From the NCBI RefSeq assembly GCF_027887165.1, contig NC_077232.1, forward strand, positions 77,839,369-77,903,368: a stretch of 64,000 bases of DNA, in the 5' to 3' direction. The notes beneath the pieces were generated by a model. That model did no database searches and was not told where the DNA came from. It was given only the letters and a program-made list of their open reading frames with translations. Within the stretch, counting starts at the first letter, position 1. Each line of letters opens with the position of its first letter. Source of the stretch: Monodelphis domestica (lineage: Eukaryota; Chordata; Mammalia; Didelphimorphia; Didelphidae). The position numbers and the translations under genes were made by a program. Shown here piece by piece: positions 49,873-62,283 of the stretch.

Positions 49873-50362
49873 AAGATCTATTATTGAGAATTCTAGGAAT
49901 ATCCATGAGCAATCTATCAGAGAACAATATAATAAAAACATTTATAAATGACTGAATAAGGAAATTAACTGATTCAATATTTTTCTACTAATAAAAACAT
50001 TTTAATATGGTACCATTCAGGTTAATGATTTTAAAGCCCAGGAATTACAGAACTTAACTGGAAAAGACCCCTACTACATTTATATAGCACTCTAAAGTTA
50101 GCAAAGCACTTTTTCACATATTATTTCAAAATTCTGTTATTACTTGAGATTAAGAAAGGCATGCCCATTGGTCACCTAGTTAATGTACATGATGTGAGAT
50201 TCAAATATAGGTATCTCCTGCTTCCAAGTCTTGCTCCTTTCACTACACCTTTATTACTTCCATGTGCAAATTCTCATTAAAAAAAAAAAAAGCTGGACAA
50301 ATAATCTAAACAGTTCTAATCCCCAGGGCATGACTTCTGTACTTTTTAAAAGCACAGTGCCA

Positions 50363-51087
50363 ATTTGGAACTATGCCCAAAGGGCGCTAAAAGACTGTCT
50401 GCCTTTTGACCCAGCCATAGCACTGGCTGGGTTTGTACCCCAAAGAGATAATAAGGAAAAAGACTTATACAAGAATATTCATAGCTGCGCTCCTTGTGGT
50501 GACAAAAAATTGGAAAATGAGGGGATGCCCATCAATTGGGGAATGGCTGAACAAATTGTGGTATATGTTGGTGATGGAATACTATTGTGCTCAAAGGAAT
50601 AATAAAGTGGAGGAATTCTATGTGAATTGGAACGACCTCCAGGAATTGATGCAGAGTGAGAGGAGCAGAACCAGGAGAACACAGAGTGATACACCGTGGT
50701 ACAATCTAATGTAATGGATTCCTCCATTAGTGGTAATGCATCAATTCTGAACAACCCAGAGGGATATACGAGAAAAAACACTATCCACATTCAGAGGAAA
50801 AACTGTGGGAGTAAAAACACCAAAGAAAAACAACTGCTTAATGACATGGATCGAAGGGATATGGTTGGGGATGTAGACTCTAAATGAACATCCTAATGCG
50901 AATACCAACAACATGGAAATGGGTTCTGATCAAGGACACATGCAATACCCAGTGAAGTTGTGCGTCAGCTATAGGAGGGGTGGGGGGAAAGAGAGGGAGG
51001 AATAGAAAATGATTTTTGTAACCAAGGAATAATGTTTGAAATTGACCATGTAAAAAAATAATGTCAAAAAATAAAATAAAATAAAAT
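50363..51087 (+). mobile_element. 5'-truncated LINE-1 with 15-bp target duplication
   Basis: It starts inside ORF2 ('aactatgcccaaagggcgct'), where the best frame retains a DCLPFDPAIALAG segment. It runs through 'ggggaatggctgaacaaatt' and into a 3' UTR with a G-rich tract (50974-51000), then an AAAAT-repeat tail. Perfect copies of 'aaaagcacagtgcca' lie at 50348-50362 and 51088-51102. Two overlapping ORFs show it is frameshifted. Confidence 0.96.
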
Positions 51088-51289
51088 AAAAGCACAGTGC
51101 CATAATAATCACATTTAATGTGAAAACCCATCAACTTTTGTTTTACATTTAAAATTTAAGGAAAGGGGTGTGGGACACTAAAAAAATACACATTTCTAAA
51201 ATAGCCATATTTTAAAAACATCAACACACCAAACTTCTCTATTTTAAATCTTTTAAAGGCAAAGAAATATTCATCTGTTGTTGATAGGG

Positions 51290-51475
51290 TAGGATTTAAA
51301 CTTGGAAGGGTCCTTAGGAATTCTTTAGTCCACTTCACCATTTTATTGATGAGGAAATCTGAGATTTGGAAAGATGAAGTAATTTGTCCAAGGTTACAAA
51401 GGTAGTATTAAGCAAAGAGATGGGATTAAAACTTGGGTCTTTGGGCTCCAGATTGAGTACTCAGGCATCACACAT
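51290..51475 (-). mobile_element. MIR-like CORE-SINE, antisense
   Basis: 'cttagtccacttcacc'-type start ('ctttagtccacttcaccatt'), 'tgatgaggaaatctgagatt', 'gtccaaggttacaaaggtag'. Diverged. Confidence 0.5.
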
Positions 51476-52330
51476 GTTATTTGAGAGCAAACATTCTAAA
51501 GAATTCATTTAAAGTAAAAATTAAGGGAATTTTAATGAAACCAACAAACATAAATAATAAAAGTACATTTTCAAGTGTCATACTGAGTTTACATTTAAAT
51601 AACAATTCCCATAGATTATCTCATTTGAAATAATAATAGCATTTCATTTTTCATATTTAAAAAATGAAATTGACACTAAGCAGAAGTGAATATTCACTAA
51701 CAGCATGTGCAGACTTTTTCCTGGTTATAATGTGATAATTGCAGGTGAACAGCAAACCTTCATAAAGGTCAAAAAATAGTATCATGGGGTATAGGAAAAA
51801 ATATAGTATGGGTGACTTTTATTCATTTACCTACCAAAATGATTTTTGCTTAAACTTTAGTTTCAGAATGAATGCAGTAGAGTACTATTTCTCTCATTCA
51901 GGTTAATGGCATCTGAAATGGATCATTTGTTTAAGCAAATTTTTAAAAATATATTATTTAACATTTTTTAAAATTCTGAGTTCCAATTCTTGTCCTTCCA
52001 AAGCAAGCAATATGATATCAATTATATATGTGAAATAATGCAAAATATATTTTCTATAGTAGGTAAGCAAAAGTTGTCAAAACTGCAAATGCCCATCTCT
52101 TACTATCAAAGTCAAGGGCATGAAGCTGATTTAGCCGATTTTGGTAAATACAGTGAAATATTTTGGGTCGCCTCGAACTAAAACACGTAAACAAACTGAA
52201 GATCATAAAAAGAAAGGATATCTGTATCTCAACCTAACTTTGCATCTGAAGAAAGGATTATTAGAACCCAAGTTATATCCAATAGGTTAACTGGGGCTTT
52301 ATCTTGTTATAATGACATAAAATAAAATTC
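51476..52330. other. AT-rich sequence, no gene seen
   Basis: No supported exon, RNA gene or clear repeat. Confidence 0.3.
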
Positions 52331-52334
52331 ATTA

Positions 52335-53085
52335 TAACCAATTAACAAATATTTATTAAGCACTTATTTTGTGCCAGTGAGGATACAAAGATAAAGCAAA
52401 AACAGTCTCTCCCTTCAAGGAGCTCATATCCAGTAGGGAAAACAATATGTACCAACATAGATATATACAAAATACAAAGAAACTGTAAGACAACCTTAGA
52501 GAAGAAGGCACTTGCCACTGAGGGGAGAGGGAGATGAAGTGGATGTGCCTGAGTTTAGTCTTGAAGGATATACAGGGATTAGAAGAATTAGAGGTTAAGG
52601 GGGGAAACAACTAGCACAAAAAGCATGGAGATGGGAGGAAAAAAATATCATGTTTGAAAAACAAGTAGGTCAGCATGGCTCTACCACCAATGCATGCACA
52701 GAGGGAAGTCAGGTTATGAAGAGAAATTATATCTGCTCCCCAAAGTAATAAGTAACCACCAGAATTTATTGGAGATGAGAGAATATAAAATGGTGAGATG
52801 TGCTTTTGGAAAATCGCTTTGGCAGGTATTTGGAGGACTGGAGCTCGTGGAAATTTAAAGTCAAGGAATTGACAAGGAGGCTAATCATATACTCCAAACA
52901 AAAGATGAGGGCCAGAACTAAGAAGGCAGATGGAGTACAGAAATTGGGAGAGAACTCATAGAATCAGAAAGAACAAGTTTTGGCATCTGATTTGATAGGT
53001 GGGATGTAGGAAAGTAAGAAGTTGAAGATTACCCCAAGGGCACAAGAGTTCCTAGGATGTTGATGTAATAAGAAAGTTCAGAAGG
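52335..53085 (+). repeat. Old unnamed interspersed repeat, well-preserved head
   Basis: Begins 'caaatatttattaagcactt', then 'cccttcaaggagctcatatc', 'gagtttagtcttgaaggata', 'ggaaaatcgctttggcaggt' and 'agattaccccaagggcacaa'. Same order as at 4955 and 33080. Confidence 0.6.
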
Positions 53086-53089
53086 GGGG

Positions 53090-53290
53090 TGGGGCAGCTG
53101 GGTGGCTCAGCGGATTAAAAGCTAGACCTAGAGATGGAAGGTCCTGGGTTCAAATTTGACCTCAGATACTTCTTAGCTGTGTGACTCTGGGCAAGTCTCT
53201 TAACCCCCATTGCCTAGCCCTTACCAGTCTTCTGCCTTGGAACCAATACAGAGTTTTAATTCTAAGACTTCTAGTAAAGGTTTTGGGGGG
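53090..53290 (+). mobile_element. Marsupial CORE-SINE
   Basis: 'ggggcagctgggtggctcag', 'gatggaaggtcctgggttca', 'cttagctgtgtgactctggg', 'ttctgccttggaaccaatac'. Near full length, + direction. Confidence 0.9.
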
Positions 53291-53559
53291 GCAAAGTTAG
53301 GAAGAAAAGTCTACAAACATTTTCTTCAGGAAAAGGTAAGGCTTACTAACTGAAACAATGTATTTGAAGAATAAAATAACAAGCACTATTGACAAGTTAA
53401 ACACTTGATACTGTTTTATACACTTCTGCAGAAGATGCAGAGTACTAGAGCTCTGTGCCATGAAAGGAAAACCCAATTTTGAAAAATGTAACAAAAGCAT
53501 GCAGTAATAGTATCAATAATAGCAGCTAATGGATAGAGTACTCTAAGTTTAAACAGAGC

Positions 53560-53885
53560 ACAAAATATATTACCCAAAGCAAGAGATATATTATCTCATT
53601 TGGTCACAACAGCCCTTCAAGGGAGGTGTTATTATTTCCATTTTACAGATAAGGAAACTGAGTCATGACTTACCTAGAGTCATAGAGCTAATAAATATCT
53701 GAAACAGATTCTGATCTCAGGTCTCTGGTTCCAAGGCAGAAAGAGTGGCATGGGCTAGGAAGTTGGGGGTATGAGTCTTGCCCAGGGACACACAGCTAGG
53801 AAGTGCCTGAGGTCACATCTGAATCTAGGACCTACTTACTGCCTCTAGGCCTGGTTCTTAATCCACCAAGTTACCTAGCTTCCAC
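53560..53885 (-). mobile_element. MIR followed by antisense CORE-SINE
   Basis: 53590-53715 is reverse MIR ('ccattttacagataaggaaa', 'gagtcatagagctaataaat'). 53727-53885 is reverse marsupial SINE ('ggttccaaggcagaaagagt', 'gacacacagctaggaagtgc', 'ccaccaagttacctagcttc'). Confidence 0.7.
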
Positions 53886-54214
53886 ATCAATGGTTAAAAG
53901 CATGCTTCACTCGCTTTACTGACTTTTGAAAGATATTCAATTACCTGATTTTTGTTCACAAAGGTTATTGTTTGATCCTACATTTCTAAGTTAAATGGAA
54001 AACTCTTCAATTTGGGAGGAATCAATGTCCCACTCTCCTACAGGAATTCACTCTTGTTGTCCGAATACAGACCCCAGTCTTCTGTGCATGTCAATGAAAG
54101 AAGGGATTTCAGAAGAGCAAGTGTGCTTTCAGCCAAGCCTATATATGTGGTCAGATACCTAGTGACAGGAAAGGTGCCTTCTGAGACATCTAAATGGCCA
54201 AAGGGAATTTTAAA

Positions 54215-54540
54215 ATGCTAACCTTGGGAAGGACTTTAGAAATCATGTAGTCTAATGCCACTCAGTTTACAGATGAAAGAACTGAAGCCAGGACCAAGAG
54301 ATGGCTTGCCCAAGGTCTTATCACTACTCCCCATAGCATGGAATGGTAGAAAGAACCTTAGTTTAAGAGTCAGAAAAGATGTAATCAAATAAGTTAATAT
54401 ATGTCATGAAACGATTATTATTATCAACATTATTATTGTTATTACCTACATTTGAATCACACCTCTGACTTTTAACTAGCTGCGAGATCAAGGATAATCT
54501 AACCTCCTTAAGTCACCTCAGTTTCCTTGTCTGGTATCCC
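54215..54540 (-). mobile_element. MIR-like remnants
   Basis: 'tctaatgccactcagtttac', 'agatgaaagaactgaagcca' and 'cttgcccaaggtcttatc' follow reverse MIR. The part after 54350 looks like a second, forward SINE remnant ('acatttgaatcacacctctg'). Confidence 0.4.
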
Positions 54541-56245
54541 TAGAGAAAATAATGCCAAGAGTGGTTACCTCACAGTATGGTTTTAGAAGATCAAAATTGG
54601 ATCATAAAAGGCAAGAGTTCTGCCAATCTTAGGTGTTATACATTACACATTACTATTCTATCCCTGGATGGAGCTTCTCTCTGGAGAGCTCTCATCTCTA
54701 TGCTGGTACTCCTAGCAATGCAAATCACAACACACCTGTTTATCTTGATCCTATGGGACTGTTGTCCCAGTTCTGCTAATGTTCTAATGGGCTTTTCTCT
54801 ATCTCTGACCATCGTATGTATGGCAATGAAACCCTCTGACTCACCATATGTGAACTCTCATGCCCACTGCATGAATGATTGTTTTCTAGTCAGATTCTTC
54901 TCCTGATGCCATCCACTGTTAAAATTCTTAAAGCCAGTCTGTAGGAGAGCTGGGATTGCCAACCATCTTTAGCTCTTTAATCCAGGGTTTTTTCCCTCTA
55001 TCAATTCATTTATAAAAATTTGTTGAGTAACTGCAATTATGCAAGGTACTGTGCTATATACATGCTGGGGACACAAAGACAAAAAAAAAAAGAAAGAAAC
55101 AGCCCCTGCTCTCAAGAAACTATACTTTACTGAAATTTATATTTTACTTGGAACAGATTCCATATAGCTTTTACAAAGCTAACAATTAAGTCTATCACAG
55201 GAAACCTGAATCAGGGAAACAATAAGTAAAGTAAGTATTCAGGCCTGCTGGTTTTTTGAAGGGCAAAAGGAATTGCTAAAAGATAATTAAGCTGAGTCTC
55301 ACCTCTCTGAATGTGTCTCCCTGGCCAGGAGGAGTAATAAAATAATCTCTGCACTCTTTAGCATTGATCTTACTTTGACCCAACTTATCCTCACTCATTT
55401 TTGTTAATGCTAGTGTATGAATATTATTGTAAAACCTGAACCGTAATCCTGATTATATATTGAACCACAAATCAGTCATCTGACTTTAGGAAACATTTCT
55501 TTGGGTTTCAGTTACCTCATATTTTCCTATTACTTTATTCCCAACCTTCCTCCCAGAAGTGAGTAGTGCAAATAAATCAAAAAGGAACTGGAATTAATAA
55601 ATGTTTCATGTCACAATATATGAAAATGTTATAGGTATAGCTATCAGACATGTCTGTAATTATATGTCAGTATCATAAAATTTCTTCTATAACTTGCCAC
55701 TTTCTCTCTAGTAAAGAGTGGCTCAGTTCTGTCTGGTTTGAGGATCTTCTCAGATATTATATTTTAACAGTGGGAAGAGAATTACATTTGTTTTTTCATC
55801 TCAGATGATGAAAAAATGTTTTAAAAATCACAAGTAAGGATATATTACACTAAACCATAATGCTAGGTTCATTTCCTAAAACTCACTAATGTGAAAGTTG
55901 AATATTCATGTTCAGGATATCCTGGTATCTTATAACAATATAACCAGTTGGGAAAGTCGATGACTTGGAAGTCAAGGACTTAAGTTCAAATTTCTGGCTC
56001 TGGTACTTCTTAGCTACCTGTGTGAACTTGAAAAAGCTGTGTAAGGGGCCCAGTTTCCTCATCTATAAAATGAAAAAAGTTGGACTAAATGATTTTTTAA
56101 ACAGTTTCTTTTAATTCTAAATCTACAACTGTATGCTATCTTACTATTTCTTCTCTTACACTTATTCCATTGTCATAAATAAATGCACATCACTATCATA
56201 TAGTGATCTATAAAAAAGGCTGCTCTATCAATTAAGGAATGATGA
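54541..56245. other. Mixed sequence, no supported gene
   Basis: The 109-residue ORF at 54577-54906 has no splice signals or recognisable domain. 55010-55150 is the head of the unnamed repeat ('tgctggggacacaaagacaa', 'cctgctctcaagaaactata'). 55960-56100 is MIR-like ('gtacttcttagctacctgtg', 'agtttcctcatctataaaat'). Confidence 0.35.
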
Positions 56246-56255
56246 AACTCTAGAC

Positions 56256-56452
56256 CCGTGTTGGCAAACCTATGGCACATGTGCTGGAGGCAGATATTCC
56301 CCTTCCCCTTTCCATGCATGCCTGAGGACATTTCTCACATGACCCACCCCTCTGCCCAGCAGCCCAATGGGAGCACTTCATCTCTCCTCTGTTTGGGGTA
56401 AGGGGAGGTGGTGGTGGGAGATGCAGTTTGAGCACTCGGTTCGCCATCACTG
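56256..56452. mobile_element. Non-autonomous hAT element, OposCharlie1-like
   Basis: 197 bp with terminal inverted repeats: left 'ccgtgttggcaaacctatgg' and right '...ttcgccatcactg', which pair after three substitutions. The right part keeps 'gagcactcggttcgccatca', which I recognise from OposCharlie1. The 8-bp target duplication is 'ctctagac' (56248-56255) and 'gactagac' (56453-56460), 6 of 8 identical. The left copy fits the hAT preference nTCTAGAn exactly. It has no transposase. Confidence 0.85.
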
Positions 56453-56859
56453 GACTAGACTAACTTTCTGAAATTCAACTCTTCCTTCACTGCACTCATT
56501 AAAAAGGTGGAGAACAAAACCACTAGAATGTCCTATCACACGACTGTCTTCCTTGCTGGACGTTGTTTTTTGACACCCATTGACATCTACCATATAATAA
56601 AAGGATTTTAAACTGGAAGAAGCTTCATAAATCCCTTCAAAAAGTCCAACCTGCTCCTTTTACAGAAGAGGAAACAGGCTCAGAGAGAGGCAAATTTTGC
56701 TCAAGCCAAGGTGGCCATCAAGCCAAGTAAGGCTCAAAATGTTGGTCTTACAGCTTCTAAGCCAGTGTTCTTTTCCATATATTACAAATATATTAATTTA
56801 TTTTTAAATAGACCAGCTCAGTGATTTAAAAAAATTAAATCTACCTCCTGTAAAAATAA

Positions 56860-57780
56860 AACTGATAATGGCAAGCTACATAAATATAGATAGAAAAACT
56901 GTTAAAATAAATTGGCGAGTTGTAAAAATAAAATATTTAATAGGAAAAACTGTTCAATATAGTTTCAAAACTGTTCAGATACTTTTGATAGATGTAATCA
57001 TAAGTATCCTCTGTGATGAAGTGAAGCTCAAATGTGAACTTCCCTTCAGGGCCAAGCGCAAGGATGCTAAAGAGCCTCTTATTATAAAAATAAAATATTT
57101 ATTAAAATATATAAGGATAAATAAAGAAGGATTTCTAATTCTAAGGGATTCTAAATCCACCCAAGTAAACTCCCTGGTTCTACAAGGAACCACTTCTCCT
57201 GTGTTTCACAGGCTAAACTACTCCTCCCTGATCTGACTAACCCAAATTTACACTATCTAAATAAAACTACTATTATTATCCTTATAAATCTTAACTTTGC
57301 CTTCAAATTATAAAATAGAAAAGGCTAGCTAGTTGAGTCTCAACAAGAATCAAGTTAGAACTCTGAGTTTTAACAGACTCAGTCCAAACCAAAGACCAGG
57401 TTTTTCTTTGGTCTTCTTGGAGTTAAATAATCTATAGAAACTGCAATAGATAGTCAATAGTGTTTCCCAAGTTGGGAAAGGAAAACACTGAGCTCCTTCA
57501 GATCTTTCCCTCAGACAGAAAGAGACAAAGATGTTACCTCCTCCGGCCCTGAGAGAGAGTATCTCTGAGAGTGTCTCTCTGCCAACTGCCAGAGAGCAAC
57601 TCCCAACTTCCAGAGAGATTAATTGACACAGAAAAACAGTTATACCTGTCACATCTGAAATCAAGATGCTCTCTCAGCTCTGCTTCAAACTCCAGTTCTT
57701 TTCAAGCCAGCCACTTTACTTCTTATCTCTAAACTAATAAAACAATAGTTATTTTCTAATATTATCAAAAGTGGTTACTA
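56860..57780 (+). mobile_element. Possible LTR-derived sequence
   Basis: 57350-57760 has an LTR-like layout: purine/pyrimidine-rich middle ('ctgccagagagcaactccca'), 'cttttcaagccagccacttt', then 'aaactaataaaacaatag' with an AATAAA. The 122-residue ORF at 56868-57236 lies just upstream, is lysine- and isoleucine-rich and matches nothing I know. Ends and target duplication were not found. Confidence 0.28.
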
Positions 57781-59460
57781 TTTCTGGAAGCTATTTCTAA
57801 AGAATACCAACCTGCTTCGAGTCAAGGTGACATCACTGAAATAAGCAGACTTCCTCTAAGATTTACTGGAAGGGGATGTTTATTTAGATGGACAATTACT
57901 GATATTATCTGTTTAAGAAAGTTATATATCCCCAATGGATTAGTACTTGTTCTTCAAGGGTCCCATTCTCTCGCAAGCCAGTTTTCTAAGTCTTCTCTCC
58001 CAAAAACCCAATTTTACAAATGTTTGAGTATATGCTACCTTTCTGCACATAGTGCCGCTTTACTAGTTCCTGTAGTTTGGTACTCTTTCTTTCCTCACTT
58101 TTAACTTGCTTTCTCTAAACAGCTTTTTTTAGGAAAGGGCTGTTTGGGAGCCTTGTGGCCAGCCCTAATAGTCTGTGAGACTCTAATGGAAAAAGGGGTA
58201 TATGAGAATATACTTTGAAAAATTCAAAAGTTTTTTGCCACAGATTTGAGAAAGGCACACAAAATCAGTCCTGTTTCCCTCTCCAAAATAGTTGCTGAAG
58301 TTATGAGGAGTTACTGAACACTCCTCAACACAAAGTAGGATGACCTACTTAGTAATAAAATCTATTTAAAGTCAGAATATGTACATTAAAAAAGAAAAAA
58401 AAAACTGAGCTACTTACATTTGAAGTCAAACTACTCCACTGGGCATACATACTATGTAACCTAAAGATTCATCACAGATCTCTCTAAGCCAAGCTTCAAG
58501 AGTACATTTTAAATGAGTTAATTTATAGGTTCCTTTTCCAGAGTCTATCTACTATAGACAATGAAAATAAAACATCCACTCCAACAAATCCTACCCATCA
58601 AAATTTATGATTAAAGAAAAGTGGTAGCAAGGAAATGACTCAGGCAAATTCTCCAAAGAAAAAGGTGTTTTAAATGTCATACTGTTATTGGACACACAAG
58701 ATGGTACTTAAAAACAAATATACCCATTTCTGATACAAGAATTCTGGGGTACTTCACCTGTACCAAAGCAAAATTATTAATTTACTTTAAACTTAGAATG
58801 GTATTATTAAGTAATTTATGGTTTCAGTTTTCCTGATACCTTCAGCAGAAGTACAGTGTCTTTTAAAAGATCATTAGGGATCTCAGGTTCTAATTTTGGA
58901 CACTAGCTGGCTGGGTAACTTTACTTCCTTGGATCTCTTGAAAATCCTTTTCTTACAGTGAGGAAAAGAAAGCTCAATGGGGTGGAATGAACCGCCCATA
59001 GTTACCCAGGGAGTGTCATTGGGATTTGAATCCAGATCTGTTCACTAGGTCCTACACATTCTTGTCACAGTACCAAAAGATACAACACCAGTTAGTATCA
59101 GTTCTCAGAGCTTTTCAAGTTCTCGTTCTAAAACTTCAGATCATAAAACTGCATGTACTATTATAATCCTTAGCCAATAGGAATTCAAATTTACTATTAT
59201 TTAAGACAGACAATAAAAGAACTATTCAAAATACAAGGTTATTTCACACATAAATGGACATTGGCCCATCCTTGACAACTAAAGTTCAAACCACATAAAA
59301 TGTGTTGCTCAGTAAGAATGATTACAGGCTGCTCGTATAATACCCACAAACTAAAAAAATTTAAGAATTGTAAATTTAAGGTCCTGAACAAATATTAAAT
59401 AGATCAGAAATTAGATCTTAGAATATGAACTTTTTTAAAAATCAAGACAACCTATAAATT
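57781..59460. other. AT-rich sequence, no gene seen
   Basis: No supported exon. 58900-59060 has MIR-like fragments ('cagtgaggaaaagaaagctc', 'atagttacccagggagtgtc'). Confidence 0.3.
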
Positions 59461-59461
59461 C

Positions 59462-59645
59462 TTTCTTTTTTATTTTAGAATTAATATGGTGTATTGGTTC
59501 CAAGGCAAGAGAGCAGTAAGGCAATGGGGTTTTAATGATTTGCCAAGGGTCAAACAGCTAGGAAGTATCTGAGGTCAAATCTGAATCCAGGACCTCCTGT
59601 CTCTAAGCCTGACTCTCAATCCACTAAGCCATCTATAGCTGCCCC
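59462..59645 (-). mobile_element. Marsupial CORE-SINE, antisense
   Basis: 'tggtgtattggttccaaggc', 'gtcaaacagctaggaagtat', 'ctctcaatccactaagccat', 'ctgccccca'. Same family as 32571-32736. Confidence 0.85.
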
Positions 59646-60159
59646 CAACCCACTAATTCTTATGCTATTATTTCTACTCTCTTTAATTCCAAAGCAAAGT
59701 ACTAATCACATCACTTATCACTGACAGCTAAAATGAAACTACTCCATGAACCTAAGTGATGACAAAGAAACACCATTCTTCAAACTTCTTGTTTCCTGAA
59801 ACAGGGAAGTCACTGGTGACCTGCCTGCTAGTAACCACGGAACTTGAAAAGAAGGTGAAAAATAAACTCATTTTATCAGCAGGTAAATGTCACTGTGCGG
59901 AGAGAATGCTATATAAATGTGTTAGTGAAGACAGGAACTCCAATTTAAGTTGTGACCCAAGAAAGAAGCACTCATGAAAGTGAGAACTGATTACCAACAA
60001 ACAAAACAGCAACAAAACCATTAGATTAATCTAATTCAATTCAAAATAATATTTACTGATCCCTTCTAGGTGCAAAGCACTGGGGCTATCATGCCAAAAA
60101 AATGTAATAAACCTTATTCTCAAAGAGTTCGCATTGACTAGTTCAAACAAATTCATTTT

Positions 60160-60405
60160 GTCCAAGATGAACCCTCCTCCGTAAGGAAACTCTTCTCTAA
60201 CTACCAGGGCCCTTTGTAACCTCTCTTTGTAATTTCCATTTTACAGTGATCAACATTTGTTCTAAAATAACCGACTTCCTTACTAGAATATAAAGGCTCC
60301 AGGATAGCCAAGGCTGTGGCTGCTTATTCCTCCATGTATTCATCCCCAGTGGCACATTGTATAAAGCAGATACCCAATAAAGGCTGAAAGAATAAACTGG
60401 TGAAT
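60160..60405 (+). mobile_element. LINE-2 3' end
   Basis: 'gaaactcttctctaactacc', 'ttccttactagaatataaag', 'attcatccccagtggcacat' and 'acccaataaaggctgaaaga' follow the L2 3' terminus. Confidence 0.65.
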
Positions 60406-61240
60406 AAGCCTGTCAGCAGTGATTTATCCCAATCAATTTAGACAACAGTTTACAGTACAGACTATCATATTGAAATACTAACATGGGAACCTGCCCATTT
60501 AAATAGCAATGGCCCCTGCAAATTAACATTGACCTGTACTGACCTCCTGACCTTGATAAAACATATATACTTTATTAATCCTATAGAGAAAGGAATGTAT
60601 ATCCAAAAGCCTTCCAAACATTTCCAGTAGTTTGAATCTCTTAGTAACAAAAACTCCAACACATCAACTAGTACTACTTTTCCAATTCTAAACATCATGT
60701 TATAAATGTTATCCTGTCTTTTAATTTTCAAAAGTCCTACTTGGTTCCAGATCTTTAGTTAATTATCTGCACTAGGAACTCAAAACACAATGAGAATTCA
60801 GTGTGAGGATGGGAGGGGGAGGAGGGGGGGGGGAGTCACTTTTAGCCAGAAAGGTAGAATTTTCCCTTCACCATTATGCATTAGAGAAATGTCAGAGGTA
60901 AAGAGTGGATAGATTTTTTTCTCTCAATCTTTGATTCCCTGAAGTCGAACATCTGGCATTCAACCACTCTCACATACATGCATGCCATACAATTGCAAAG
61001 TACTTTATATATATGATCTCATTTTCACAATCTCTGGGTCTCCATTTTTCTTATCTTTAAAAGAAAGAGTGGCAAAAAGGGTAGTAGGGAAGAGAAGAAG
61101 TGAATGAAAGCAGTGACTCACTTCATCATTGTATTTCTAATGCCAAGGACAAGGACTTGTATGTTAACTGAACTCAGTTGTTCATTTTAACTGAACTTCT
61201 GAAGGCCTTACAAGCTAATAAAGACATGTTTGTGAATATC
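60406..61240. other. AT-rich sequence with a G-rich tract
   Basis: No supported gene. 60807-60834 is a G-rich purine tract ('gatgggagggggaggagg', then nine or more G). Confidence 0.35.
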
Positions 61241-61254
61241 TAAAATATAAGGAA

Positions 61255-61734
61255 GGAATAATAAAGTGGAGGAATTCCATGGAGACTGGAACAACCTCCA
61301 GGAAGTGATGCAGAGCGAAAGGAGCAGAACCAGGAGAACATTGTACACAGAGACTAATACACTCTGGTATAATCGAACATAATGGACTTCTCCATTAGGG
61401 GCGGTGTAATGTCCCTGAACAATCTGCAGGGATCTAGGAGAAAAAACACTATTCATAAGCAGAGGATAAACTGTGGGAGTAGAAACACCGAGGAAAAGCA
61501 ACTGCCTGACTACAGAGGTTGAGGGGACATGACAGAGGAGAGACTCTAAACAAAACTCTAATGCAAATATTAACAACATGGCAATGGGTTCAAATCAAGA
61601 ACACATGTGATACCCAGTGGAATCACACATCGGCTATGGGGGGTGGGGGGGAGGAAAAGAAAATTATCTTTGTCTTTAACAAATAATGCTTGGAAATGAT
61701 CAAATAAAATATTATAAAATTTAAAAAAATAAAA
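61255..61734 (+). mobile_element. 5'-truncated LINE-1 with 14-bp target duplication
   Basis: 480 bp from the ORF2 tail ('ggaataataaagtggaggaa', 'gagcagaaccaggagaacat') through a 3' UTR with a G-rich tract (61638-61654) to an A-rich tail. Perfect copies of 'taaaatataaggaa' lie at 61241-61254 and 61735-61748. Confidence 0.95.
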
Positions 61735-61839
61735 TAAAATATAAGGAAAGAGTAGGAGAAATGCAAAGGGGAACTTTGGATGAAGTACTATGAGAAATCT
61801 GTAGAGGTGTATTTTAATTTAAAATCTAAGAATTTTTGA

Positions 61840-62283
61840 TTTTTTTGTTTGAGATTGTATTGTTATAAAAATCCAAGACACTGAATTTTGTTCGAAAAAA
61901 GATCCTCAAGAAAGAAGTTTGACAACTCCTAAATCCAGAAAATGAATTGTTGCAGAAAGATGCTGGAAAACCTACACTTCATCAAGAAGATCAAGAATGA
62001 ACTTTGGATATGATTAATTGAACTAAACTTTGATCGAACATTTATTGTAAATGTACACATTTATGCCAAAAGGGACTACCCCTAATTTGGCTTTCTGTCA
62101 ATGCACCCAGCAAAACATTGGTTTTGCTTTCTTTTCTTTTCTATTTCCTCTCTCACTATTCTAATTTCTCTTAGAAAATTGAATATTGTGTATATCTATA
62201 GTTAGAAGTGCATTTAGAACTACAAAATAATTATGTTAAATGATTAATGGGGAGACTAGTCTCCCAATGATCATCAGGGGGGA
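61840..62283 (+). mobile_element. Endogenous retrovirus, 3' internal remnant with polypurine tract
   Basis: Non-coding remnant immediately upstream of the LTR. It ends in a polypurine tract ('caggggggga'-type, 62275-62283) directly against the LTR's TG, which is the retroviral plus-strand priming site. No intact gag, pol or env frame remains, and no 5' LTR is in the window. The left boundary is approximate. Confidence 0.6.

Noticed and set aside
50231..50714. Overlapping ORFs of 123 and 93 residues
   Set aside because: They are two frames of a frameshifted L1 ORF2 tail, not a gene.
56868..57236. 122-residue + strand ORF
   Set aside because: AT-rich, Lys/Ile-rich composition, no motif, no promoter or splice context, and next to LTR-like sequence.
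61208..61579. 123-residue minus-strand ORF
   Set aside because: It is the antisense of an L1 3' end. Similar ORFs occur antisense to the other L1 copies (38096-38458, 50479-50790).
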